From contig JANRKH010000048.1 of the NCBI GenBank assembly GCA_033763595.1, positions 1 through 51,074 on the forward strand: a DNA stretch of 51,074 nucleotides. Reading direction: 5' to 3'. The stretch's first letter is position 1; each line of letters starts with the position of its first letter. Positions 1 to 8,070 of the stretch are shown piece after piece. The stretch is from JANRKH01 sp033763595 (lineage in GTDB: Bacteria; Pseudomonadota; Alphaproteobacteria; Rickettsiales; Rickettsiaceae). A model generated the notes under the pieces. It worked only from the letters and a program-made list of their open reading frames with translations. It was not told the origin of the DNA and made no database searches. A program made the position numbers and the translations under genes.

Positions 1-141
1 ATATCTTTTTTCTGAGGCTCCGCCAGTTTCTGCTAGAACCTTTGTGATTGCTGCTGTAAGTGATGTTTTACCATGGTCAACGTGACCTATTGTTCCTACG
101 TTACAGTGCGGTTTGTTTCTCTCGAATTTTTCCTTGGCCAT
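1..141 (-). CDS. tuf: Elongation factor Tu, N-terminal fragment (runs off left edge)
   Basis: The minus strand from 141 encodes a protein starting MAKEKFERNKPHCNVGTIGH and continuing with the GHVDHGKTS P-loop (G1 box) typical of EF-Tu. Only the first 47 codons lie in the window; the frame is open to the left edge. EF-Tu delivers aminoacyl-tRNA to the ribosome as a GTP complex. Two tRNA genes on the same strand lie just upstream, the tRNA-Tyr/tRNA-Gly/tuf order known from many proteobacteria, so co-transcription is likely. Identity is secure; the rest of the gene cannot be judged. Confidence 0.95.
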   Translation of the reverse strand, partial: MAKEKFERNKPHCNVGTIGHVDHGKTSLTAAITKVLAETGGASEKRY

Positions 142-445
142 GATATCTACCTCTAAATTAATTTCTTTAAACTGACAATATACTTCTTACTACTACTCAT
201 GATCATTCGAATTGTCATCACATATGATCATCTATATTACGACTCTGCTTACAAATACATACTACAAAGAAATAAGTACAAATACATACATTAAAATACG
301 CTTTCTGTTTTACAACTTATAAGATCATTCTGCCAGATGAATTATCTTTAGCGGCTTTATTTGTAGAGAACTTTGTAAAAAGTCTAAAATATAGTTGTAT
401 CTTTATTTATTTTTCGTAGCTATTTTTCATATTCCTAGCGGACTT

Positions 446-519
446 TGGAGCGGGTGATGGGAATCGAACCCACGCGGCCAGCTTGGAAGGCTGGGGCTCT
501 ACCATTGAGCTACACCCGC
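446..519 (-). tRNA. tRNA-Gly (anticodon TCC), CCA encoded
   Basis: The reverse complement folds as a cloverleaf. The acceptor stem GCGGGTG (519-513) pairs with CACCCGC, the anticodon loop CTTCCAA carries TCC, the T arm has GGTTCGAATCC, and TCCA at the 3' end (449-446) gives an encoded CCA. It lies 8 bp after tRNA-Tyr and about 300 bp before tuf on the same strand. Confidence 0.96.
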
Positions 520-527
520 AAGAACTT

Positions 528-613
528 TGGTGGAGGGAATAGGATTTGAACCTATGTACGCTCTCGCGGGCAGATTTACAGTCTGCTGCCTTTAACCACT
601 CGGCCATCCCTCC
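528..613 (-). tRNA. tRNA-Tyr (anticodon GTA), CCA encoded
   Basis: This is an 86-nt class II tRNA with a long variable arm. The acceptor stem GGAGGGA pairs with TCCCTCC, followed by ACCA. The anticodon loop ACTGTAAAT contains GTA and the T arm has GGTTCAAATCC. It is the first gene of the inferred minus-strand tRNA-Tyr/tRNA-Gly/tuf transcript. Confidence 0.96.
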
Positions 614-640
614 TAAATCTCGTTAAGGCACTGGCAAAAA

Positions 641-670
641 CTTAAGGTTTAGCTTAAGCTCAAACTTAAG
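641..670. repeat. Near-perfect palindrome containing three CTTAAG motifs
   Basis: The 30-bp stretch reads almost the same on both strands, built from CTTAAG, AGCTTAAGCT and CTTAAG. It lies between the promoter-like sequence at 699-725 and tRNA-Tyr, so it would be in the tRNA/tuf leader or act as a binding site. It has no T-run expected of a terminator. Function unknown. Confidence 0.5.
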
Positions 671-698
671 GTCACGAAAATAAAAATTCTTGTAACTT

Positions 699-725
699 AC
701 TATAAGAATCAGTATTTATTGTCAA
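699..725 (-). promoter_or_regulatory. Putative sigma-70 promoter of the tRNA-Tyr/tRNA-Gly/tuf transcript
   Basis: On the minus strand TTGACA (725-720) is a perfect -35 box, followed after 15 bp by TATAGT (704-699), a good -10 box. The spacer is shorter than the ideal 17. The placement about 85 bp upstream of tRNA-Tyr suits a strong stable-RNA promoter. Not tested. Confidence 0.5.
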
Positions 726-755
726 GCAATATTTCTTACAATACCTCAATTTCCT

Positions 756-1466
756 ATGAAAATACATTCTGACGATTTCTACTATATGTACGGTAAGCAT
801 GCTGTACTTGCCGCATTAAAGAATAATGCGAGAAAAATACATGCTATTTATACAAATAAAGATACGATAAAAATTATACCAGAATCATATAAAAACAAAA
901 TTGAGTATGTAGAAAACCAATTTTTTCATTCTATTTTGAGAAGCGATGCTGTTCATCAAAATATTGCGATAAAAGTCTCTAAGTTGCCGAACAATAAATT
1001 AGAAGATTTAAATAGTAAAGAAGATTTTAAGCTAGTTTTGCTTGACCAGATTTCTGATCCTCATAATCTAGGTGCTATAATCAGAAATGCAGCGTGTTTT
1101 AATTTTGCAGGAGCTATTATTCAATCAAATCACTCTCCCGAAGAGTCAGGAGCACTTGCAAAAGCAGCTTCCGGCAGCCTTGAAATGGTAAAATTATATC
1201 GTGTTTCAAATATTGCAACTTGTATAGATAATTTAAAAAAAATGGGCTATTGGGTCATAGGCCTAGACGGCTCAGGTAAAGATATACTAAATAAAAATAT
1301 GCTTTCTGGAAAAATATGTATTGCCCTTGGATCAGAAGGTTCAGGATTAAGGCGCCTCACTAAGGAGAAATGCGATATAATAGCAAGAATTAACATAAAC
1401 CCTGAAATGGAAAGTCTAAATGTATCATGCGCTTCTGCAGTTGCTTTTTACGAAACTTTCCGATAA
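756..1466 (+). CDS. rlmB: TrmH/SpoU-family RNA 2'-O-ribose methyltransferase (RlmB-like)
   Basis: At 236 residues it matches the usual RlmB length (about 240-250), with a short N-terminal substrate-binding domain (MYGKHAVLAAL) and a SpoU methyltransferase domain from about residue 90. The three knot motifs are visible: PHNLGAIIRNA (motif 1), IALGSEGSGLRRLT (motif 2) and ESLNVSCASAVAFYE (motif 3). RlmB-type enzymes use S-adenosylmethionine to methylate a guanosine ribose in 23S rRNA. It is divergent from the tRNA/tuf genes, so it likely has its own promoter between 640 and 755. A paralogous TrmH-family tRNA enzyme is possible, but the N-terminal domain favours RlmB. Confidence 0.87.
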   Translation: MKIHSDDFYYMYGKHAVLAALKNNARKIHAIYTNKDTIKIIPESYKNKIEYVENQFFHSILRSDAVHQNIAIKVSKLPNNKLEDLNSKEDFKLVLLDQISDPHNLGAIIRNAACFNFAGAIIQSNHSPEESGALAKAASGSLEMVKLYRVSNIATCIDNLKKMGYWVIGLDGSGKDILNKNMLSGKICIALGSEGSGLRRLTKEKCDIIARININPEMESLNVSCASAVAFYETFR

Positions 1467-1642
1467 TTATATACTAATGTACAATTTAAACCATAGGATG
1501 ATGCAGGGCTCGCAGAATCTCTATTATTCCATTTCCCAGAGTAAATTAGATATATAAGTTTATTGCCTCTAAATTTGGCATGAAGTTATAGACAAATCAA
1601 ACTGCATTAGTTGAAAATGGGATTTGGTATTATTCAAAAAAC
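1467..1642. repeat. Decayed family A palindromic element remnant
   Basis: The gap between rlmB and the glycosyltransferase ends in AAAATGGGATTTGGTAT (about 1614-1630), the right arm of family A seen whole elsewhere in the window. A degenerate left part with CAATTTAAACC lies near 1481. No coding signal is seen. Confidence 0.5.
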
Positions 1643-2956
1643 ATGATGATAAGATATACACTAATATTAATAATCACTATTTCAACGATTCTCTTTCTGG
1701 CAAACTGGAATCAAATAGGTTTTACGCAAGGAAGTTACGAGCATTTTATTTACAGTACTGAAAAATTATACACCAAAATCAAAAACAAGATAGAGAAATT
1801 CTTTTTCAAAAAGAAGGCTCAAAAAGCAATAGAAGAAAGCTGGGAGGCAATGCATGAAGATGATTTAAAATTCGCACTTAAAAAAAAGATCCCAAATTGG
1901 TTTACTGATCAAATAAATGATGATTTTTCGTTTATTACTACTTCTAAACCAATAAAATTGGACTCATATAAATTCACTGAACAATATATAATAAACAATA
2001 AGATAGGCGGTATAGCAAGAGTAAAAATTATTAATAACAAAATATATTATAAAATATATTATCAAAACAAGGGTTATGACGATAGGTATGACTATATATT
2101 TAGCGCGATACTCAAAGCAGGAAAATATGTAAAATTTCCTGATGTTGATTTTTTCATATGCACCAAAGATAGTTTTAAGCAAAAATATCCAGAAACTTCA
2201 GCTCCAATTTTTGCTTTTGCAATCAACAAAAATCTAAGAGCAAATAAAATATTAATTCCAGATGCACTCACTCTCATGGACTCAAAACTATCTGATGAAA
2301 TACGTAAAATAAACAATGAAATCCCATGGGATAGTAAAATAGATAAAGCTTTTTGGAGAGGATCAACAACAGGATGGATTGATGGGAGCGATGACTCGGA
2401 CCCTGAAATTACCATCGAAAATTACAGTAAATTTCCAAGATTTAAGTTAGTAGAAATTTCAGAACAATATCAGGAGTTACTTGACGCTAAATTTGTAAAT
2501 TTCGTGCATATGAATGAAGCAACGAAAAATTATATTGCTACAAAATTTGCACTTGCTCCTAGCGCTAATAAACTTGCTCATTTGTCATATAAAATACAAA
2601 TAAACATAGACGGGAATAGCTCTACATACCCGGGCTTTCTATGGCGATTATTATCAAATTCTGTAGTACTTAAGCAGGAAACTGAAGATATGCAGTGGTT
2701 CTATAATTTTGTAAAACCCATGATACATTATGTACCTGTAAAGAGCGACTTATCGGATTTAATAGAAAAAATACACTGGATAAAATCTCATGATCAGGAG
2801 GCGAAAATTATAGCAGAAAATGCAACAAAATTTGTTAATGAAAATCTGACTATTGCTGACATACATTTATATATCTATATTTTGCTTAAAAATTATAGTC
2901 AGATAATTGATTTTCAACCTGAAATAGATGCGAGTTATATAGAGTTTAAAATTTGA
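1643..2956 (+). CDS. GT90/CAP10-like glycosyltransferase with N-terminal membrane anchor
   Basis: A 437-residue protein with a hydrophobic anchor at residues 3-20, then a basic linker. The C-terminal half has CAP10/GT90 landmarks: KAFWRGSTTGW near residue 235, and a segment with INIDGNSSTYPGFLWRLLSNS, the donor-binding patch of this family, followed by W/YNFVKPMIHYVPV and DLIEKIHWIKSHD. The family includes fungal capsule xylosyltransferases, eukaryotic POGLUT/KDELC proteins and bacterial LPS-modifying enzymes. Here it probably adds a sugar to an envelope glycan; the substrate cannot be read from sequence. It is followed 33 bp later by polA on the same strand, without an obvious functional link. 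Confidence 0.75.
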   Translation: MMIRYTLILIITISTILFLANWNQIGFTQGSYEHFIYSTEKLYTKIKNKIEKFFFKKKAQKAIEESWEAMHEDDLKFALKKKIPNWFTDQINDDFSFITTSKPIKLDSYKFTEQYIINNKIGGIARVKIINNKIYYKIYYQNKGYDDRYDYIFSAILKAGKYVKFPDVDFFICTKDSFKQKYPETSAPIFAFAINKNLRANKILIPDALTLMDSKLSDEIRKINNEIPWDSKIDKAFWRGSTTGWIDGSDDSDPEITIENYSKFPRFKLVEISEQYQELLDAKFVNFVHMNEATKNYIATKFALAPSANKLAHLSYKIQINIDGNSSTYPGFLWRLLSNSVVLKQETEDMQWFYNFVKPMIHYVPVKSDLSDLIEKIHWIKSHDQEAKIIAENATKFVNENLTIADIHLYIYILLKNYSQIIDFQPEIDASYIEFKI

Positions 2957-2989
2957 GATCAGTGATACCAAATCAAATTAATATTATAA

Positions 2990-5548
2990 ATGAAAAAAAT
3001 AATTATCATAGACACATACGGCTTCATATATAGAGCATACCATGTACAGCCAAAACTTACATCACAAGAAGGCGCTCATGTTGGTGCTATATATGGGTTT
3101 ACTTCTATGTTAATTAAGTTATTAAACGAACAAAACCCAACTCATGTAGTTGCGATCTTTGACACAGGAAAACCTACTTTTAGACACAAAATTTATCCAG
3201 AATATAAGTCAAACCGGCCTCCTGCACCAGCTGACCTTATTTCCCAATTCCCAATAACAAGAGAGGTTGCAGAAGCGTTCAACATAAAAACAATCGAGGT
3301 GCATGGATTTGAGGCAGATGATGTAATTTCCACAATTGCAACTATAGCAAAAAAATTAGAAGAAGATGTAATAATAGTCTCCGCTGATAAGGATCTTGCA
3401 CAGCTCATGGATGATTATATAAAAATATTCGATCCAATAAAATCTAAACTTATAAATGAAGAGGATATAAAGACTAAATTCGGAGTAGCCCCAAACCAAA
3501 TCAGAGATGTTCTAGCTCTAATGGGCGACGCCTCTGATAATATTCCCGGCGTACCTGGGTTTGGACCCAAAACAGCGGCTGATTTAATTAATAAATTTGG
3601 AAGTTTTGATGCAGTTTTAAATAATTCTCACTTAATTACATCAGAAAGACAAAAAAGGATTCTTGAGGAAAATATAGAAAAAGCAAAATTATCCTATGAG
3701 CTTGTAACCCTTATCGACTCTGTGCCCATTGATATTGAGATAGATTCATTAAAGTGGCAAAAACCCGCTCATTCTAATTTGACGCAATTTATGCAAAAAT
3801 ATGGCTTCAGGTCTTTAATAGAGAGAGCAAAAAAAATTTCAGCTTACGCACCTAACGTAGATCTTCAAAATCTATCTTCTGAAACCACCGCAACTTCTGG
3901 TAATTATGACAACGTAGATGCGAATATAGCGATCGAGAATATAGAAGAGATAGAAGAACTAACCAAAAAATATGGGTTTTGCTCAATTTTACCTCATAAT
4001 AATGAAATATATATATCGTATGGACCCGAAAATAATCAGCTAGTCTCTAAAATCACTGATAAAAATTCTTTAAGTTCAATTCTGCGAGACGATTCCATAC
4101 TAAAGATAGTTTATGACATTAGAGAGATATTTTTAATATATGATGAAATAAATTCTTATGATGACATAAATATTATGCATTATTTATTATCGTCAGGGTT
4201 GCAAAAATCTGATCTGCAGAATTTATTTATAAAATATACAGATATAGAAGCAAATGATCCTTTCGCGATAGCTACTCACTTGCAAAAATTATCTAAATTT
4301 TTAAAGCAAGAGCTATATGAAGCAAATCTGCTGGATTTATATATTTCAATAGAGCTTCCCATCGCAAAAATACTTAATAAGATTGAAAAGACTGGCGTTC
4401 TAATAGATACTCAAAAGCTCTTAAGTATCTCTAAGGAATTTGGGGACACGCTTGAAATCTTATCAGAAAAAATTTACGCTATATCCAAAAGACCCTTTAA
4501 TATATTATCCCCAAAGCAATTAGGTGAAATTCTATTTACAGAATTAAAACTTCCAGTCGAGGGAATAACCTACAAAACTAAAAACCCTTCTACTAGCGCA
4601 GAAGTTCTAGATTCTCTTGCTTCTAAGGGTTATGAAATAGCCGACCTACTCCTCAAATACAGGCAGTTTGCAAAATTAAAAAATACTTACGCAGATGCTC
4701 TGCCAAAAATGGTGAATAATACTACCGGTAGGATTCATACTACGTTAAACCAAACAACAACCGCAACAGGAAGACTAAGCTCACAAGATCCAAATTTGCA
4801 GAATATTCCTGTACGCACTAAAGAAGGCGAAAAAATTAGAAGCGCAATTATAGCGTCAAAAGGGTATAAACTAATATGCGCTGATTACTCGCAAATAGAG
4901 CTCAGAATAGTTGCTGAAATAGCAAATATTAATGAATTAAAAAAGGCTTTTGCCGAGAATATTGATATTCACAAAAAAACTGCAAGTCAAATTTTTGATG
5001 TACGAGTAGAAGATGTAACATCAGAAATGCGAAGAAAAGCCAAAGCAATAAATTTTGGTATTATTTATGGAATCAGCAGCTTTGGACTTGCAAAACAATT
5101 ATCCATCTCGAAATATGAGGCTATGAAGTATATAGATAAATATTTTGCAACATACCCTGGCATAACCAATTACATGGCACGAGAAAGAAGCTTCGCTAGA
5201 AACCATGGATATGTACTGAACAAATTAGGTAGAAAATGCTACGTACCTCTTATTAATAGCAACAAACCTTCTGAAAGAGGTTTTGCAGAAAGAGCAGCTA
5301 TTAATGCACCTATTCAAGGCTACGCGGCGGATATAATTAAAATTGCAATGATTCAGATTGACAAAATTTTTTCCATGCAAAATATTAAAGCAAAAATGAT
5401 TCTACAGGTGCATGATGAGTTGATCTTTGAGGCTGAGGACGAAGAAGTAGGTTTACTCGTTCCGCTTATAAGGAAGACTATGGAAAATGCCGTAATTTTT
5501 GACCCTGGCCTTAAGGTAGATATTAAAGTTTCAAATATGTGGGGCTGA
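2990..5548 (+). CDS. polA: DNA polymerase I; proofreading domain appears inactive
   Basis: An 852-residue family A polymerase. Residues 1-290 form the 5'-3' exonuclease (flap) domain, with the FDTGKPTFRH and SADKDLAQL motifs and the helix-hairpin-helix GVPGFGPKTAADL. The polymerase domain carries motif A DYSQIELR (Asp about 632), motif B RRKAKAINFGIIYG and motif C QVHDELIF (about 806-813). The middle region (about 300-450) has the size of a 3'-5' exonuclease domain but lacks the DxE of Exo I and the Exo II/III acidic pattern, so proofreading is probably lost, as in several other bacterial Pol I enzymes. The enzyme fills gaps and removes RNA primers at lagging-strand junctions. Confidence 0.95.
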   Translation: MKKIIIIDTYGFIYRAYHVQPKLTSQEGAHVGAIYGFTSMLIKLLNEQNPTHVVAIFDTGKPTFRHKIYPEYKSNRPPAPADLISQFPITREVAEAFNIKTIEVHGFEADDVISTIATIAKKLEEDVIIVSADKDLAQLMDDYIKIFDPIKSKLINEEDIKTKFGVAPNQIRDVLALMGDASDNIPGVPGFGPKTAADLINKFGSFDAVLNNSHLITSERQKRILEENIEKAKLSYELVTLIDSVPIDIEIDSLKWQKPAHSNLTQFMQKYGFRSLIERAKKISAYAPNVDLQNLSSETTATSGNYDNVDANIAIENIEEIEELTKKYGFCSILPHNNEIYISYGPENNQLVSKITDKNSLSSILRDDSILKIVYDIREIFLIYDEINSYDDINIMHYLLSSGLQKSDLQNLFIKYTDIEANDPFAIATHLQKLSKFLKQELYEANLLDLYISIELPIAKILNKIEKTGVLIDTQKLLSISKEFGDTLEILSEKIYAISKRPFNILSPKQLGEILFTELKLPVEGITYKTKNPSTSAEVLDSLASKGYEIADLLLKYRQFAKLKNTYADALPKMVNNTTGRIHTTLNQTTTATGRLSSQDPNLQNIPVRTKEGEKIRSAIIASKGYKLICADYSQIELRIVAEIANINELKKAFAENIDIHKKTASQIFDVRVEDVTSEMRRKAKAINFGIIYGISSFGLAKQLSISKYEAMKYIDKYFATYPGITNYMARERSFARNHGYVLNKLGRKCYVPLINSNKPSERGFAERAAINAPIQGYAADIIKIAMIQIDKIFSMQNIKAKMILQVHDELIFEAEDEEVGLLVPLIRKTMENAVIFDPGLKVDIKVSNMWG

Positions 5549-5559
5549 TGCACACTGAT

Positions 5560-5672
5560 GCTCAATCTCAAGAATTAAATATTGCCAACAGCAAGCGCCC
5601 AAGCTAATGTATAATCTTTGCGCTACGCGCAAGAAAGAACGGGGCTTAAAATGGGATTTGGAGTAATATAGC
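5560..5672. repeat. Divergent family A palindromic element
   Basis: It begins with a variant of the family A left arm (CAATCTCAAGAATTAAATA) and ends with AAAATGGGATTTGGAGTAAT, the family right arm with changes. The centre holds a small hairpin, TTGCGCTACGCGCAAG. It lies directly after polA and could act as an mRNA 3'-end hairpin, but no T-run follows. Confidence 0.5.
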
Positions 5673-5713
5673 ACTTATTCAAACAAATTACTGTTTGATA
5701 CACAAGTGCTATA
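5667..5713. repeat. Strong inverted repeat at the 3' side of the candidate ncRNA
   Basis: TATAGCACTT (5667-5676) is matched by AAGTGCTATA (5704-5713), with a second inner pair TCAAACA/TGTTTGA. The resulting hairpin has about 17 paired bases and could define the 3' end of the minus-strand RNA upstream of it, although no poly-T follows. Confidence 0.5.
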
Positions 5714-5867
5714 GACCGCTCTGGCCGTCGGATTAAGACCCTCACAAGACAGTTATGCTTAGGCTCGAACGGGTGTATCTGTGCCTCGGCTCCAGACAGG
5801 GACCCCTCCCCATTAAAAGATTGTAGTCCTAGGAAATACATATCCAAACGCACCAAGCAGCCTACAA
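5667..5867 (-). ncRNA. Candidate structured small RNA, possibly 6S-like
   Basis: No convincing protein is encoded here, yet base composition is much more GC-rich than the surrounding intergenic DNA. The minus strand has a good promoter just upstream (5873-5900). The predicted transcript starts with ATTGTAG (5868-5862), which pairs with CTACAAT (5826-5820). Further in it contains GGGTCCCTG...GGAGCCGAGG, reminiscent of the CCCUGAGCCGA bubble segment of 6S RNA, and ends near a strong hairpin. About 185-200 nt also suits 6S RNA, which binds RNA polymerase holoenzyme. Identity is tentative: I compared by memory only, and neither RNase P, SRP RNA nor tmRNA signatures are present. Confidence 0.35.
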
Positions 5868-5872
5868 TACCT

Positions 5873-5900
5873 ATTGTACACGAGAATTTAATTTTGCCAA
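5873..5900 (-). promoter_or_regulatory. Sigma-70-like promoter for the candidate ncRNA
   Basis: On the minus strand TTGGCA (5900-5895) and TACAAT (5878-5873) are separated by 16 bp, a good vegetative promoter. The expected start, about 5866-5867, falls at the beginning of the ATTGTAG stem of the RNA. Confidence 0.45.
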
Positions 5901-5936
5901 GTGCAATTTTTCAGACTCGAAACATACAAACGAATT

Positions 5937-6102
5937 ATACCAAATCTCTAGAATTAAATAATACTATAGTCTTTTATGTTGAATTAGCTACGTTGTTGAC
6001 TCGTCGCTCACCTAATACTCATAGGCTTCTCTCCTCGCGCCTAGTATCTAATCCAACCTAAAAGACTATAGAAGCAAGTATTTAAAAAATGGGATTTAGT
6101 AT
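5937..6102. repeat. Family A palindromic element (copy A1) carrying family B in its centre
   Basis: The outer arms are family A: ATACCAAATCTCTAGAATTA at the left and AAATGGGATTTAGTAT at the right. The usual A core is replaced by a complete family B element at 5965-6070. This nesting shows B can occupy the middle of A. Confidence 0.8.
5965..6070. repeat. Family B palindromic element (copy B1), 106 bp
   Basis: It has terminal inverted repeats of about 23 bp, starting TATAGTCTTTTATGTTG and ending CAACCTAAAAGACTATA, with an inner GC-rich part (CTCGTCGCTCACC, CTCTCCTCGCGCC). Nearly identical copies lie at 12669, 31113 and 35217. The TA at each end is compatible with insertion at TA. It has no coding capacity, so it is a MITE-like element needing a transposase from elsewhere. 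Confidence 0.85.
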
Positions 6103-6293
6103 TAGTGTTTGGTATGAGCGTTTTGAAAAACACTACAAGACAAGAATATATAGCTTGTATACAACATAAACATAGTATTATTAAATACCAGCCAATAAAA
6201 GTTTGCATTATTATATTTGCCGAATGATACTGATGACGCTTGTCATTAGTTTGTTATGGTGAGCATTAGATTTAAACCAAAAAAAATACTTTA
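6103..6293. other. AT-rich leader region of flgG, nothing else recognised
   Basis: After the nested A1/B1 element there are 190 bp of AT-rich sequence with no gene. It must hold the flgG promoter unless the flagellar genes are read from further upstream. No flagellar-class promoter could be assigned with confidence. Confidence 0.4.
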
Positions 6294-7076
6294 ATGGCAG
6301 ATTCTATATCTTATACAGCAGCATCTGGAATGCTTGCTTCAATGGCAGACATTTCAAATAGGGCTAATAACCTTGCAAATCTAAACTCACTTGCATATAA
6401 AGCTATAGAAACCGAAACCAAAGATACTGCATATAGAGTTGAATCTAAAGCAGGTTCAAGTGCGATTGCAGGAGAAAAGCCAGTAAGCACTTACTATGGA
6501 ACAGGAGTCCAAGTAACTGGCACATATAGAAATCTCGCGCAAGGTACTCGAAAGCCAACTGGCGACCCTCTTAACGTATACATATCTGGTAGCGGGTATT
6601 TTGCTATTAATTTACCGAATAATGTAAGAGGTTTCACTAGGGCCGGGGCATTTAAATTAAACAACCAAGGTCAAATAGTTACAACAGAGGGATACACTCT
6701 CGTAGATGACATAACCTTACCGCAAGATGTTCAGTCGCAAAACGTAAAAATATCGGCACAAGGACAAGTAACTGCCACAAACAATGCAGGAGATGATGTA
6801 GTAATAGGTCAGCTAAGGCTTTATACTTTTACAAATGAGCAGGGTTTGATTCCGCAAACCAAGAGCTATTATACAGAGTCCGAAGCTTCTGGAGAGGCTG
6901 TGGAGGGTAATCCAGGTGACCTAGGATTTGGCGAGCTAGAACAATATGCAGTCGAGCTCTCAAATGTTGAAGCAACAAAGGAATTTGCGAGCTTTATGGC
7001 AGCCCAAAGGGCATACGAGCTTTGCGCAAGAATGCTAAGAGTATCTGAAGAAATGCAAAAGGAATTAAATAAATAA
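6294..7076 (+). CDS. flgG: Flagellar distal rod protein FlgG
   Basis: 260 residues, the standard FlgG length. The N-terminus ISYTAASGMLASMADISNRANNLANLN is the conserved rod/hook motif. The middle has TGDPLNVYISGSGYFAINLP and TRAGAFKLNNQGQIVTTEGY. The end reads VELSNVEATKEFASFMAAQRAYE, matching the FlgG C-terminal signature, and GEAVEGNPGDLGFGELEQ matches the FlgG-specific stretch better than FlgF. FlgG forms the distal rod that crosses the periplasm through the P and L rings. It is followed by flgA and flgH, the common alphaproteobacterial order flgF-flgG-flgA-flgH; flgF is not next to it here. Confidence 0.9.
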   Translation: MADSISYTAASGMLASMADISNRANNLANLNSLAYKAIETETKDTAYRVESKAGSSAIAGEKPVSTYYGTGVQVTGTYRNLAQGTRKPTGDPLNVYISGSGYFAINLPNNVRGFTRAGAFKLNNQGQIVTTEGYTLVDDITLPQDVQSQNVKISAQGQVTATNNAGDDVVIGQLRLYTFTNEQGLIPQTKSYYTESEASGEAVEGNPGDLGFGELEQYAVELSNVEATKEFASFMAAQRAYELCARMLRVSEEMQKELNK

Positions 7077-7266
7077 TGATTCAGATTATTTAATTGATAG
7101 ATTAAACTATTCCATCTAATATGCATAACGGAAAAAATTAGAGGATTGAGTTTCGTCATTGAAAAGCTTTTTAATTCCAAGTAATCATTAAATTATATTT
7201 AGATATAATAGCAAGTGAATATCCATAACCTAACATCATAAATACAAAAGAAATTTTTGAAGCGTG

Positions 7267-7300
7267 GGAATTATAATAGACCTCTTGAATTTATAATTCC
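7267..7300. repeat. 10-bp perfect inverted repeat between flgG and flgA
   Basis: GGAATTATAA (7267-7276) is repeated inverted as TTATAATTCC (7291-7300) across a 14-bp loop. It lies 48 bp before the flgA start and could be an mRNA hairpin or an operator. The loop carries AGACCTCTT, recalling the ends of families D and E. Confidence 0.4.
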
Positions 7301-7347
7301 TATTCCTAATAATTAATTGCCAAAAAAAGAAGGCTTTAGAATAACTT

Positions 7348-8070
7348 ATGCATATGCTAACTTTTCGGACAAAAAAATATATAATTGTCGCTATAAAACA
7401 AATGGCCTTTATTGCTCTTGTATTTTTCACTTCATACTCTAGAGCTGGTTACTTTGAAAGAACAGTGCGTGAATTGATTCTGGAAAAACTAGGTGAAAAT
7501 ACAAGCTTAAACATAAAATTTGAATCAAATGCCAAACTCACAAAAATCATAGAACAAGAAAATGACATCAAATCTCTTACTTTGAGTTTTTTTTCACCCG
7601 AAACAAAAAGCTTTAAAGTTGTAAGTCTGATGCAAAATAACCAAACAATAGAATTGTTTGGTAAATTTGAAAGATTTTACCAGATTGTTATAGCGAAAAG
7701 ATCTATAAAATATGGCAAAGAAATTGGTCCAGAAGATTGCAGTATGTTAAAAGTCAAAAAAATAAAATCGGAAGATGAGATGATAGTTAACCCTTCAAGT
7801 ATTTATGGCATGGAGGCCAAAACTAATATCTCTATTGGCCAGGTTATTAAATTATCTGATTTAAAAAATCCTACCGTTATAAAAGAAAATGACCCAGTAA
7901 CATTAGTTTACTCCGCGCCTGGCATAGAACTTAAAACGCTTGGAATTGCATTGTCATCTGGCGCAATCAATGACAAAATACGAGTCAAAAATGAAAAAAC
8001 AGGCATTATTGTATTTGGAGAAATAATAAATAAAAATAATGTAAGAGTGAGCACCTCTGATGAAAAATAA
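7348..8070 (+). CDS. flgA: Flagellar P-ring assembly chaperone FlgA
   Basis: A 240-residue exported protein. A signal peptide is visible around residues 19-34 (MAFIALVFFTSYSRA), so translation may start at 7348 or at the internal Met 19. The C-terminal half is an SAF-type domain (IVIAKRSIKYGKEIGPEDCS...GQVIKLSDLKNPTVIKENDPVTLVY), the known FlgA fold. FlgA helps FlgI assemble into the P ring in the periplasm. It overlaps flgH by 11 bp, indicating translational coupling. Confidence 0.85.
   Translation: MHMLTFRTKKYIIVAIKQMAFIALVFFTSYSRAGYFERTVRELILEKLGENTSLNIKFESNAKLTKIIEQENDIKSLTLSFFSPETKSFKVVSLMQNNQTIELFGKFERFYQIVIAKRSIKYGKEIGPEDCSMLKVKKIKSEDEMIVNPSSIYGMEAKTNISIGQVIKLSDLKNPTVIKENDPVTLVYSAPGIELKTLGIALSSGAINDKIRVKNEKTGIIVFGEIINKNNVRVSTSDEK

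Noticed and set aside
407..607. 66-codon open frame on the minus strand
   Set aside because: It runs through both tRNA genes; the apparent peptide is the translated tRNA sequence.
5623..5856. 77-codon open frame on the minus strand
   Set aside because: It lies over the candidate structured RNA, has no ribosome site and the peptide looks like no protein family.
5667..5867. tmRNA, RNase P RNA or SRP RNA as identity of the structured region
   Set aside because: No tag-peptide codons, no GAGGAAAGTCC-type RNase P core and no GGAAGCAGCC SRP loop in the proper context.
6294..7076. FlgF instead of FlgG
   Set aside because: Length, the GEAVEGNPGDLGFGEL segment and the order before flgA-flgH fit FlgG better.
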